Assembly: GCA_018894105.1 (NCBI GenBank)
Contig: CM032121.1
Span: 18,271,230-18,335,229, forward strand
From: Jacaranda mimosifolia
Taxonomy: Eukaryota; Streptophyta; Magnoliopsida; Lamiales; Bignoniaceae
Direction of reading: 5' to 3'
Length of the DNA: 64,000 bases
Shown here: one piece after another, positions 45,871-57,096 of the stretch
Position numbering within the stretch: position 1 is the first letter of the stretch
Layout: each line of letters opens with the position of its first letter
Notes under the pieces: generated by a model
Databases searched by the model: none
What the model was told of the DNA's origin: nothing
What the model saw: only the letters and a program-made list of their open reading frames with translations
Position numbers and translations under genes: made by a program

Positions 45871-46035
45871 CACATCCGCCCCCCCCACCCACCTACCCTG
45901 CCTCTTCCAACCAACACCCCCCCACCCCGCCAACCCCACCCCAGGCCTAGCCATGGCCAGCCGCATGCTAGATCTGGCCGCTGGCTGCCGGCCATGGCTA
46001 GGCGATGAGGGATTGGGGGAGAGGGGGGTGGGTAT
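45871..46035. repeat. GC island with perfect 14-bp inverted repeat
   Basis: A C-rich stretch (45878-45942), then GCCTAGCCATGGCC (45944-45957) inverted as GGCCATGGCTAGGC (45990-46003), then a G-rich stretch (46009-46032: GGG, GGGGG, GGGGGG, GGG). TA-rich microsatellites flank it. Together the C-rich and G-rich arms could pair as one large hairpin. Same design as the island at 32320-32515. Confidence 0.75.
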
Positions 46036-46859
46036 TATATATATATATTTATATGATATTTATTTTATATATATTTATATTGATATTATACATATATATA
46101 TTTATATGATATTTATATTGAGATATAAATTTTTTTATGAGGATTTTGTTATATATTTTTAAATTTTTTTATTAGTTTTTAAAATTTTTTTAATGAAGGT
46201 TGATTGGGCAATTCAAATTTTGTGAAATTTTTATAAATAAGTCAAAATTTTGAGCTGTTGGGTAATTAATTTTTTTTTAATTTAACAATTTTGCCTGAAT
46301 ACTAATGGAAGTTGAGGTGCTACTCCAAATGTATTAAAAAATTTAGAGTTTTGGTCCTATAAATATCAACTTAATTACCGAAAGTGCAATCCCCCCCATC
46401 CAATGAGACCAAAAATATAATTTTTCCAATATAACCAAACACTACATTAGCAAAAAATAGAAAACTAAGGGCTCCATTGAAATGGTAATAATTTTATTAG
46501 GCTAGTTGCAATTTACCCTAATGTGATTTGTGAAATAAGTGTCAAACCCTTATGTGAAAAAATATATATATATATATATATACAAAACAACTTCTTTATG
46601 TTTTATAAAACCATGCACACTGCCTCTCCCTCCACATTTATTGCCCATTTAATGTAATTGTAATATAAAAAGATCAATTTACACTTAATCATTTCACATA
46701 TATACAATTCAATTTAAATAACATTTTATTATCATATTTTATTTATTTTTTCTTTTTTTTTCACTCTTTTCTTTTCTTTTCTTTTTATTCTCATTTCTCT
46801 CTTCTATTATTTCATATATTTCTCATTTTATACATATATATAAATTTATCATTGTTTCT

Positions 46860-46893
46860 CATTTCTCATTATTTCATATATTCTCATTTCACA

Positions 46894-46947
<54 letters not shown>

Positions 46948-48560
46948 TATATATATATAAATTTATCTATAAAATTTTAAATAATTTTTAGTTTTATCTT
47001 TTTTCTTTCTAATTATTCATAAATGTATACTTATTTTTTCTATTTATACTTATTCACATAAATATAATATACATATTTATAAATTTATCAATAAAATTTA
47101 AATTTCTTTTATTTTTATCTATTTTTTTATTTATTCATTCCGAATTAAATAATATTTAATATTTATAAATATGTATAATATAATTTTTTATTCGAACTTA
47201 TTTACATATATAGTGTATATATATATATACGCCACAAGAAAATAGGTTAATCGCACCATATACTTTGCACTGGTTTTTCTAAACTGCGGCAATTATTAAT
47301 ATTATTTATTTTACTTATTAGATTGCTCTTTGTTTTTAACTTTAAAGGGTTTTGTCCACTATTTTTTAATATATATATATATATGTAATGCCAATTATTT
47401 TTTAAAAACAATCTTATTTAATTTTAATTTTTGATTAAAAATCAATTAAGTTAAGACAAAACTATGATAGTAAAGATAAAAAAAAGTAAAATAAATCAAA
47501 ATAAGTATATAAAATAATTATAAAATTAAAATCAATATTAGTATCTAAGTTAATAGAAACATTTTAATTTGACTCATAACTTAGTTATCGAATAATTAAG
47601 TGAAGAAAAGAGTTTGGCAATAGTCATATAAAGTTAAAACTATAGTAAATTGATAAAATAATTATAAACTTAAAATTGATTTTAAAATATGAATTAGTGA
47701 CAAAATATGAGGATGAAATTATAATGTAAAATAAAATATAGAAAAAACAAATTATTGTATTCATTCTCAATTTTTTTATAAATATAATTGGATATTCATA
47801 TTATATTTTGCAAATAACAAAAAAATAGTGAATAAAAAAAAGTTGTTAACCTTTCAAATAATCAAAATCAAAATTTCTCATTATTTCATATATTCTCATT
47901 TTATACATATATATATATAAATTTATCTATTAAATTTTAAATAATTTTTATTTTTATCTTTTTTTCTTTCGAATTATTCATACATGTATACTTATTTTTT
48001 TCCATTTATACTTATTCACATATATATAATATACATATATATAAATTTATCAATAAAATTTAAATTACTTTTGTTTTTATCTATTTTTTCTATTTATTCA
48101 TTTCGAATTAAATAATATTTAATATTTATAACTATGTATATAATATAATTTTTCATTCAAACTTATATACATATATAGTATACACACACACACACACACA
48201 CTACAAGAAAATAGGTTGATTGCGGCATATATTTTGTGATGGTTTGTCTCAATCGCCGCAAAATATTAATTTGATGGTGGTTGAGCAATGATTTATCCAA
48301 ACCGTTGTTGAATTAGCCATTTAGTGGCTGTTTTTTGAAACCACTGCGGGATTCATAATAAATGGCGGTGGTTAGTATAACATTCCCTGAATGAATAATT
48401 TCGTGCTGATTTTTTTAAACCACCGGAATTAATAATATTGTTACTTTTGGTTGTTAGATTGCCTTTTGTTTTTTACTTTAAAGGGTTTTGTTCACAATTT
48501 TTTAATATTTATATATATGTAATCCCAATTATTTTTTATAAATATTTTTTTTATAAATTT
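46860..48560. repeat. Direct duplication of 550-680 bp with internal CACTA-like ends
   Basis: 46860-47410 and 47880-48560 are parallel copies: TATTTCATATATTCTCATTT, AAATAATATTTAATATTTAT, then CACAAGAAAATAGGTTAATCG (47233) or CACTACAAGAAAATAGGTTG (48199), then ATTGC(C/T)(T/C)TTTGTTTTT and TTTAAAGGGTTTTGT(C/T)CAC. The second copy has about 170 bp more, with GCCGCAAAATATT and AACCACCGGAATTAAT phrases. CACTACAAGAAAA is the start of another CACTA family. Confidence 0.75.
46890..46943. repeat. (CA)n microsatellite
   Basis: About 26 CA units with one GCGC interruption at the start. Shorter CA runs follow at 48182-48200. Confidence 0.9.
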
Positions 48561-48881
48561 CTAAAATAAAGTGTTTTATATTATAAGCTCTTCTACAAAA
48601 ATATTAAGCCTTTACCTAACAATTTATATATACATATATGTAATAAAATTTCTTTGCTTCATGCAGCTATGTTACATAATTATCTCACACTTTTTATTTA
48701 TTTCTTTTAATTCACTATTTCATACTCTTATTTTATTTATTCAAATGACAATTATTATTTTGTTTTTAAAAATAAAATAATGTTTGCTTGATAACATGTG
48801 AAATTGTTTGAGAGCTTTATATGGAAGAGATGAATAAGTAATTGAGCAAATGCAAATATTAGCTTTTGGACATGCAACCAA

Positions 48882-49260
48882 GATAGTTAGGTGCTTGCTT
48901 GAGCTGGGCATGGTTGCGGGATCGAATCCTGCTGCCAACAAGTTGGGATGAATTTGCGCGGGCGCTGGCTCTGCTTCCGCTCGTGTGGGCCGGCTCTCGG
49001 CTGGGCTTGCCTGCGTTGGGCAGGCCTGCGCTCCGGTGGGCCTGCGCTCGGCTAGGTTGGTGCTGTCGGTCGAGGGGTTGGGCCTTGCGGTTGGGCTGGT
49101 GTTGCTGGGCCTGAGCTCTGGTGGCCTGAGGCGTTGGTTCCTACTGCTTTCTTGGGGGTGGGCCGGCTTGTGGCGCTCTTGCTAGCGGGTCGTGGGCTGG
49201 TGGGCGATGGCCTGAGTCGAGCCCAGAGTTCGGCGGCCCAGCAAGCGTAGTCCTGATGTC
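48882..49260 (+). repeat. tRNA-like pol III boxes followed by a GC-rich tract
   Basis: GATAGTTAGGTGCTTGCTTG (48882-48901) resembles an A-box and GGGATCGAATCC (48918-48929) a B-box, with suitable spacing. Then 48955-49250 is a GC-rich low-complexity tract with many GGGCCTG / GGGCTGG phrases. The whole lies inside the CACTA element and may be a SINE head joined to an unrelated GC tract. The open frames here have biased composition and are not taken as genes. Confidence 0.4.
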
Positions 49261-50929
49261 AAATGGCCCATCTATATGAAGCAGCCTAAACAGGAGCCCA
49301 TGTGCACACATTTAGTAACAAAACTTTTAGTTATTTATTCCATTAGTAACAAAATACTTATTTTTGAATTAAAATTTTATTTAACTATTTGTAACCAAAT
49401 ATTTTGTTACATAAACAATTAGTAACTATACTTAATTAAATAAATAATATCATTATATTATGCATTGGTAACGAAAAATAAAATACAACAAAATCGCCAA
49501 TGTTTTAGTAACTAAATATTTCATTACGCTACAAAAATCTATTGTAACTACTACACTTTTTTGTTACTAATATCATATTTTGGTAACGATACATTTTGTC
49601 ACCATAAGTCCATCATTCGTAACGAACCATAAATTTTGTTACTAAAACCTTTTGCGATAGGCTTTAGGGCACTAAACTTATGTAACGAAAAATTCGTTAC
49701 CAATATTTTGGGTAACGAATTTCAGCTTTATGGTAACAAAATTATTTGTTACTAAAAGTGTAATTTGTTGTAGTGTTACTTTGAGGAAAATTTTATAAGA
49801 TTAATCAACTTGAGTCCAATCAAAATTTTCCTTAGGGACAAGGATGCTGATAAAGAGGATAGACCACTTGCTGAAGCTATTCAAAATCCTCCCAACCTAG
49901 AAGACATCGAGCCTCCAAAAGAAAAGAGAAGGAATCCTTATCCTTTAGAAACAAGTAGCAGTAGCAATGCGGATCATCATTGGAAAAGGCTTAAAATGGG
50001 TCCCTAAATCTCCAAAGCCAAGTGATCCTTCGCCAACAGAGAACTTTGCCAAAGAGGTTATTTCCTTTTCTTCATCTTCTTTTTCTTTTTTAAATAAGAC
50101 CCATTTTGGTCATCGGCTAACTCAAATCATGTAACATTTCAGTTGAAAAATGAAATTATTAATGTTGATGAAGATGAGACATCCCAAGGTAGCCGATGAT
50201 CAATCATAGGACTTAACTTGTTGGCCATGAGCACTCCAATTGACACAACCATGCAAAACGAGGTACTTCACAATATGAAAGCTAAACAACCATCTCCTTG
50301 TGCTCCAGTCTCAGTATTTGAAGGTGAGAAATTTGTACTTAATCATCAAAAAGAATATCTTCAAATGTTGTGAGTTGACCTTCGCAAGAGGATAGCAAAT
50401 ACTCCACTTGATTCCCTTTCATCTATTAAAGATAGTGTTCAATTTGTGCTTAAATCAATGAAGGGTTTCAGCAAATTTGACATCTCCAATGTGGAAGAAT
50501 TATTGCAAGTATTGTTTGACAAGGCCCTCGCTTATGATGAAGCAAAGTCAGCATCTTTCGAGAAAAGCATCCAATGAAATTCTTGCACAACAACTAGATG
50601 AGGCCAAAAGTAGTCTCCGTAACACTCAAATTAGAGAAAGCAAATAAATGAACCAAATTAAATCCACCCAAGAAGAGATGGAATGTGTTGGGAAGGATCT
50701 TGATAATTTGAAGGAACGCAAGAAAAATTTGACTTCATCATTGAAACGCCAACAACAACTCCTTCAAAGTGCTCAAGCTTAAGTTCATGAGAATGAAGAG
50801 GAAATTGCTGCTATCAAGAGTACTCCTCCATTGAGTAATAAAGTGGTTGAGAATTTGCAAACTTCAATGGAACATTTGGAAGTTGTCAAAGAAGAATTGA
50901 AGAACTTGAGTCCTTTTGCTTGAAATTTG

Positions 50930-52130
50930 TTTAGAACTTTTTGCCCCCCCTCCTTTTTAATGAACTATGTTGTATTTTTTTTTTTGAGATTACATAATAA
51001 TTTTTTTTTTCTTTTCTATCTTGCAATCTTTTGATTTTTTTTTAAAACATAACAAATTAAAAACTCAAACTTAGAAAAAAACAACTAAACTACTTTTTTT
51101 TTAAAGAAAACTTAATAAACTAAAAACACAAACTTAATAAAAACAATTAAACTACTAAAAACTCAAACTTAATAAAAACAACTAAACTATTTCTTTTTTT
51201 TAAGAAAACTTAAGAAATTAAAAACTCAAACTTAATAAAAACAATTAAACTACTAAAAACTCAAACTTAAAAAAAAAAAAACTAAACTACTTTTTTTTAG
51301 AAAGTTTAAGAAAACTTAATAAAAACAATTAAACTACTAAAAAAACTCAAACTTAATAAAAAAAAAAATAAACTACACTTTTTTTTTTCTGACTCAACAA
51401 ACAACTTTTTTTTAACTTAACAAACTAAAACTCAAACTTAAAAAAAAAAAAAAACTAAACTACTTTTTTTTAGAAAGTTTAAGAAAACTTAATAAAAACA
51501 ATTAAACTACTAAAAAAACTCAAACTTAATAAAAAAAAATAAACTACACTTTTTTTTCTGACTCAACAAACAACTTTTTTTTTTAACTTAACAAACTAAA
51601 ACTCAAACTTAAAAATAATTAAACTACGTTTTTTTTTTTAGAAAGCTTAAGAAAACTTAATAAACTAAAAACTCAAATTTAATAAAAACAATTAAATTAC
51701 TAAAAAAAACTCAAACTTAATAAAAAAAGGTAAACTACACTTCTTTTTTTTTTTAACTTAACAAAACTAAAACTCAAACTTAAAAATAATTAAAATACTT
51801 TTTTTTTAAGAAAACTTAATAAACTAAAAATTTAAATTTAATAAAAAATAATTAAACTACTAAAAACTCAAACTTAATAGAAAAACAACTAAACTACACT
51901 TTTTTTTTTGTGACTCAACAAAATAATTAACTCAAACAACTTATTAAGTTTTTTTAACTTAACAAACTAAAATTCAAACTTAATGAAAAATAATTAAACT
52001 ACTAAAAACACTCAAACAACTAAAGTACTTTTTTTTTTGACTGAATAAACTAATTAACTCAAACAACTAATTTTTTTTATTTATTAAATAAAGAATTTTT
52101 TTTTAAAAAATAAAGTCATGATTGAACTCA
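50930..52130. repeat. A/T-rich minisatellite tract
   Basis: Long repetition of phrases such as CTAAACTACTTTTTTTTA, AAAACTCAAACTTAATAAAA and CTTAACAAACTAAAACTCAA. One clear larger unit of about 175 bp is duplicated (51280-51450 and 51455-51615). This tract separates the PMD gene from the inner integrase and is part of the inner element. Confidence 0.8.
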
Positions 52131-52214
52131 GAGAATATTTAAGCTGTCTACATGCCCAATAAAGGGATCAAGTCATAATGTAGTTAAAAGAAATCAACAT
52201 TTTAGAGGGGGTGC

Positions 52215-52504
52215 CGTTCACAATTTATACTTATGCGGGCTAGGAGTATCAATTGCTTAACGACCTGGACTAAGTTGGGTATTTGATATTTTAACCACAT
52301 AAAATACCTTTAGTGGGATAAGTTAGTAGTTTAACCACATGCACTACCTTTGGTGGAGTAAGTTAACAGTTTAATCACATGCACTACCTTTGGTGGGTAC
52401 CTACCATTCACAGTTTATACTCATGCGGGTCAGGAGTAACATGCAGTTTAGACTCGTGCGTCAAGGAGCAACATGCAATTTTGGCTCGTGCGTCAAGGAG
52501 CAAT
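52215..52504. repeat. Short tandem repeats after the inner integrase
   Basis: About 2.8 copies of a 40-bp unit (from 52289, 52329 and 52369; TTTAACCACATGCACTACCT). Two copies of a 32-bp unit follow (52441-52472 and 52473-52504, both with CTCGTGCGTCAAGGAGCAA). A phrase around TTCACA-x-TTTATACT-x-ATGCGGG occurs twice (52215, 52408). Confidence 0.85.
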
Positions 52505-52513
52505 CTCCTATCT

Positions 52514-53760
52514 TTATGCATAGTAGCGCTTCAATAACTTCCCATTTATAAAGCCAATTCTTAATCTATCAGCAACTAACTTATATGCACCATTTGTATA
52601 GATTTCTTTAACAACATAAGAACCATCCCATTTTGATGTGAACTTATTCCCCGTTTGATGAGTTGTGATGATGGGCCTTCTCACAGCAAGCACCAAATCC
52701 CAAACTTGAAAAGATCGCAATCGCACCTTCTTGTTAAATGCCCTGGAGAGCCGAACTTGATAACACTCAAGTCTTTGTTGTGCTTCCAACGTTTTCTCAT
52801 CAAAGGCCTCCAATTCTTCAAGATGTAAGTGTGCATTTTCTTCCTCAGTCAATCCTTCTTGTATGGCTATCCTTAGTAATGGAATTTGTTGCTCAAGAGA
52901 TAAAATAGCTTCAACACCATAAACAAATGAATATGGAGTTGCTTGTGTAGGTGTTCTATGAGTATTTCGATATGCCTATAAAGCTTATCTGATCCTTTTG
53001 TACCAATCCCTCTTCGACTTTGAGACTACTTTCTTCAGCAAATTACACAGAGTTTTATTGAATGTCTCAGCAAGACCATTAGCCGCAGCATAGTACATAG
53101 AAGATTTCCTCTGCTTAAAATTGAATTTCTGACAATGTTTATCTATCAGACTATTACTAAAGGGCTTTCCATTATCAGTGATTATGTATCGAGGAACCCT
53201 ATAGCGATATATAATGTTGATGCGGATAAAGTCAGCAACATTTTCCTTCTTTACTTCTTTGAGAGGTATTGCTTCAGCCCACTTAGAGAAATAGTCTGTT
53301 GCAACCAATATATACAAGTGCCCAGCAGAAGACTTTGTCATGGGTCCAAACACATCTTATCCCCAAGCATCAAATAGCCATGAAACGATAGTTGAATATA
53401 ATGGCTCGGGTGGTTGGTGAATGAAATTTGTGTGAAATTGGCAAGCTTGACATATTTTAGCACAATCCATGCAATCTTTTACCATTGTTGGCCAGTAGTA
53501 GCTCATTCTTTTTATTCAAAAATGTAATTTTGGACCCGATTGGTGGGTGCCACAAACTCCAGAACGAGCTTCTTCCATAGCTTGGATAGCTTCATTATCA
53601 CCTAAACATCGTAAGAAGACTCCATCAAATGATCTTCTGTAAAGCACACCTTTATAATAGATGAAGCAAGCCACGCGGCGTCGGATATCAACTCTTTGGC
53701 GGAGATCATCAGGTAACTTCTCGTATTTCAAATAATCCACAATTGGTTGGCGCCAATCTT
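52514..53760 (-). pseudogene. Inner gypsy integrase
   Basis: Minus strand: zinc-binding part with YYKGVLYRRSFDGVFLRCLG (53740-53516) and CAKICQACQFH near 53445; core VATDYFSKWAEAIPLKEV (first Asp), ITDNGKPFSN (second Asp) and ANGLAETFNKTL (Glu), all three catalytic residues present (53353-52985); C-terminal part 52852-52514 with ITTHQTGNKFTSKWDGSYVV and INGKLLKRYYA. Stops and frameshifts separate these parts (for example near 53355 and 52980). Confidence 0.85.
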
Positions 53761-53764
53761 ACTT

Positions 53765-54400
53765 CTCTATCTCAAACACTTGAACGATATGGCTTTCATC
53801 TTCTTTATAATCCTCATCCTCAAAAATTGGCGGCATAACCCAACTTTTACAGATTGGAATACGCACTTTATTTTCAGGTATGGCAAGTGAAGAGACCAAT
53901 TTAGCTAATGCATCAGCTTACTTATTTTCCTTCCTTGGCATATGTTCGATTTCTACATCCCCAAGCCATCCAATGATTCTTTTTGTGTAATTAAAGTAGG
54001 GGAGTAACTCAGGCTTCTTGACTTCATATAATCCAAGCAACTGGTTGACCACCAACTTAGAATCTCCATAAACTTTGAGGCACAACTATTTTATGTAAAC
54101 TGCCATCTCCAACCTAAGAATAAAAGCTTGATATTCAGCAACATTGTTGGAATAATTTTCAATTAAAGTGAAGGAATGTGGTAACACTTCATCATTTGAT
54201 CTGATGAATACCATTCCAACACCAGCTCCTTCTCTGTGGGACGCTCTATCAAAGTACATTTTCCAAGGAGGTGTAATTTCAACTATTAAGATATCTTCAT
54301 CAGGTAGATCATCAGATAATTCCCACTCAGCAAGGATAAGGTGATCGGCTAAGAAGTCAGCCAAAACCTGCCCTTTTACTGCCTTCTACGGAACATAGAT
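53765..54400 (-). pseudogene. Inner gypsy second RNase H (archaeal-type)
   Basis: WKMYFDRASHREGAGVGMVF (Asp), NVAEYQAFILRLEMAV (Glu), a further Asp in DSKLVVNQLL (near 54050), then EHMPRKEN and ADALAKL at 53930-53900. This extra RNase H between the usual one and integrase is specific to the Tat clade. The glycine after the first Asp has become Arg. A stop lies near 54090. Confidence 0.8.
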
Positions 54401-55921
54401 AATCTCAAACTGTTACACCTGAAAGTGCCATCTTGTGAGTCTATTAGAGAGGACAGGTTTTGACATGACGTATTTCAGTGGATTTGCTTTTGAGACGAGA
54501 CGGATAGTATGTGCCTAAAAGTAATGCTTCAACTTTTGGATTGCAAAAATTAGAACCAAACATATTTTCTCAATTGGTGAGTATTTCACTTCAGTTGGCA
54601 TCATCATCCTGCTCAAATAGTACAATGCATTTTCTTTCCCTTCGTCATTTCCCTATGCTAGTAAAGCTCCAACAGAACATTCTTGAGCAGCGATATAAAG
54701 GATCGGTAGACGTCCAGGTACTGGGGCGACCAACACAAGAGGCCTCATCAGATAAGCTTTTATACTCTTAAAAGCATTACTACAAGCTTCATCCCATTCA
54801 AATGGAACATCTTTCATCATCAAACGACTAAATGATTGACATCTACCAGCTAAATTTGATATGAATCTCCATAGATAAGCTAATTTTCCTTGCAAACTTT
54901 TGAGTTCATGGATTTATGTCTCGAGGTTCTGGCATTTTCAAAATTGCATCAGTCTTTGCTTGCTTGATTTCTATACCTCGATGACGAACAATGAATCTGA
55001 GAAACTTCCCTGGTGTAACACCAAATGCACACTTTAATGGGTTCATTTTTAGTTGATATTTTTTTAGGCTCTCAAAAACTTGTCTCAAATCTTGGAGATG
55101 ATCTTCTCACCTTTTGGACTTAACAACCCATCATCAACATAACATTCAATGTTCTTGTGGATCATATCATCAAAGATCTTCTGCATAGCTCTTTGATATG
55201 TGGCACCAGCATTCTTCAACCCAAACGGCATCACTTTATAGCAATATATACCCTTAGGAGTATGAAATGCTGTCAACTCCTCATCTTTTGGTGACATACG
55301 TATTTTATTATACCCAGATGATCCATCCATAAATGATAGTGCTTCATGCCCTATGGTGGCATCAATCATGAGTTCAGCAATGGGAAATGGAAAATCATCT
55401 TTAGGACAAGCACCATTCAAGTCTCTAAAGTCAACACAAACTCAAATATGGCCATTTTTCTTTCTTACTGGAACAATGTTGGAGATCCATGTTGGATACT
55501 TGACTTCTCAAATGAACCCAATCTTGATGAGCTTATTCACTTCAGCTTCAATTAAAAGAATCAGTTCGAGGCGAAACCACTGTTGAGCTTGTTTGACTGG
55601 ACGAGTTCCTTTCTTTACTGATAGATAATGGACTGCCACCTTTGGATCTAACCCAAGCATCTCTTTGTACGACCATGCAAATACATCTTTGAATTCATGT
55701 AATAACTCAACATATATTTCTTTTTCCTCAGTAGTCAACAAAGCACTAACGTTGATAGGCCGAGGGTTGTTGGCATCACCTAAATTAATCTCTTTTAATT
55801 CATCTACAGTGGCCTTAACACCTTCTTCAAACTCAGAAGGAGCAGTTTCAGCATCTTCTTCTTCAATCAACAATTCTTCACTCAAAGTAATATGGTATGG
55901 TGGCACAATATCCTCTTCCAC
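54401..55921 (-). pseudogene. Inner gypsy reverse transcriptase and first RNase H
   Basis: Linker end and RT start at 55921-55508 (KDVFAWSYKEMLGLDPKVAV, then KLIKIGFI). RT core 55420-55085: FPFPIAELMIDATIGHEALS, FMDGSSGYNKIRMSPKDEEL, PFGLKNAGATYQRAMQKIFD and CYVDDGLLSPKGE, with the catalytic Asp pair. 55088-54906 continues KKYQLKMNPLKCAFGV. The first RNase H begins around 54895 (AYLWRFISNLAGRCQSFSRL, then EWDEACSNAFKSIKAYL) with a degraded tail. Three or more frame changes. Confidence 0.85.
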
Positions 55922-56091
55922 GGCTCAATCTTCTTGAATTCCAAGCATGCCCTTGTTTGTCTGCCCTTTCTTCTTATATAGACCATCTTATAACACCATC
56001 TTTCTCACTTATGTAACAATTGCGGACAATCCTGGAGATTTTCTTAAAAAGACGATCTATAACATTTTGACGAGTTGGCCGATTAGTATTA

Positions 56092-57075
56092 TCAAACAAT
56101 ATGATATGAAGAGGCCACACTTTCTCTATCGTCATCTTTGTCCATTTGAGTTCGTGTGAAGATAATGGTTTGCAGTTTAACCTTCAAGGTTCTACCACAT
56201 GATATATTCAAAATAAAGCACCGCTTCATACATGAAGGAATTGAACTCCTTAACTTTTTTGGCTCGCTAACCCACTTCACATACTTTGGCATTTTGGATG
56301 AATTCAATCTCCCATTATAGGTCCTTTTATGCCGCCACTTTCCAAGTCTATCAAAAACTGAGATTCGCAGGACTTTCTTCCCATTTTCATCAAAAATATC
56401 ATTTGTTGAGGAAAATTCCTCTCCAACTATATGATTAATACTGGCTCTCCTAATCGCAACACAAATAGGATTCTGAGGGACAAATCTAAGTCCCGTTCGA
56501 GAACTTTGAACACCATGACCTTTTTTCTTCAATATCTTTTGGATAGTATTAAGTCCATACGTTTGCTTTCCAGAAGCCTCAAGAGGGAGTTCTCCCAAAA
56601 TGGAACATTCTCATGGATTATATCCAGCTTTGACGAGAAGTTTATAAGCTTTTGGATCAAACCAACTCTTATTTTGAAGATGTTGTGATTCTCCATGTTC
56701 CTTCTCGACTCCTTGAGTTGCGCGAACAAACCCTTTCAGCGAGTGAGGGGATGGCTTCTTTAAATCAGGCTTGGTTAGAGGAAATGCCAATTCTTTCAAT
56801 GACTCAGATCCTACTAGAGGTAACTCTCTCTTTATGTGATCTTCACCGCTGCAGGCTGGGGTCAAGCCTTTAACATTATTTCCTTCATCAAGATCATCTT
56901 GTTGCTTGGATTCCTCTTGTTCTTTAGCCTTGGTGGTATTCATACTTTCGGTGTAGTATTCGACATCTGCTAAGTGTGATTCAGCTTCAGTAAAAGGTTT
57001 GCTATCTCCAAGCACTTTCTTTACCACACCTTTTCGACAATACTTGAAACATTGGTGCCAAGTAGAAGGAACCAC
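56092..57075 (-). pseudogene. Inner gypsy linker between protease and RT
   Basis: Two open segments (57075-56611 and 56598-56092). The first ends LLVKAGYNP, and the second starts GELPLEASGKQTYGLNTIQK followed by QKILKKKGHGVQSSRTGLRF. This kind of long protease-RT linker is typical of Ogre-like elements and has no known catalytic role. One frame change lies near 56605. Confidence 0.7.
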
Positions 57076-57096
57076 ACCATTTTCATGTAACCAAGG

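Larger units (their letters stand above)
40941..49775. mobile_element. Non-autonomous CACTA (En/Spm-type) element in the PMD gene
   Basis: Terminal inverted repeats CACTACAACAA (40941) and TTGTTGTAGTG (ending 49775), flanked by a 3-bp duplication TTA (40938-40940 and 49776-49778), the signature of CACTA transposition. Both ends carry subterminal repeats of the type TTGTTAC/GTAACAAA (40960-41290 and 49300-49760). No transposase can be found in 8.8 kb; the interior is AT-rich repeat DNA. It interrupts the PMD codons for G-D-Y. It is a passenger that would need a transposase from elsewhere. Confidence 0.9.
39242..50923 (+). pseudogene. Plant mobile domain (PMD / MAIN-like, aminotransferase-like) gene, antisense in the retroelement, split by CACTA
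   Basis: PMD proteins (MAIN, MAIL1 and many transposon-borne relatives) are plant nuclear proteins of unclear chemistry linked to silencing; PMDs are found in transposons. The start ATGG at 39242 is in a Kozak-like context (GCACCATGG). N-terminal part: MVYFKDVLTG, TKLNSLHTGEWS-type block with a stop at 39419. Further on: SLWDLQNFASLPITG, LYDEVIPCAKELTGV, FQAYHSFQ, NPLGDFGVHREWFTPEEALF, then CPVWKGTCGPKMIIY, SDKGSAKYYDSKEARKRI and CYWRLSTLHNSM. It is split at 40940 by the CACTA element; the reading resumes at 49779 (HGDYFEENFIRLINLSPIKI). The C-terminus is Gln/Glu/Lys-rich, probably coiled coil (50560-50920), ending at TGA 50921. Many stops and several frameshifts. Confidence 0.8.

Noticed and set aside
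48899..49185. Overlapping GC-rich frames (71 and 66 codons)
   Set aside because: Low-complexity GC tract open in several frames at once.
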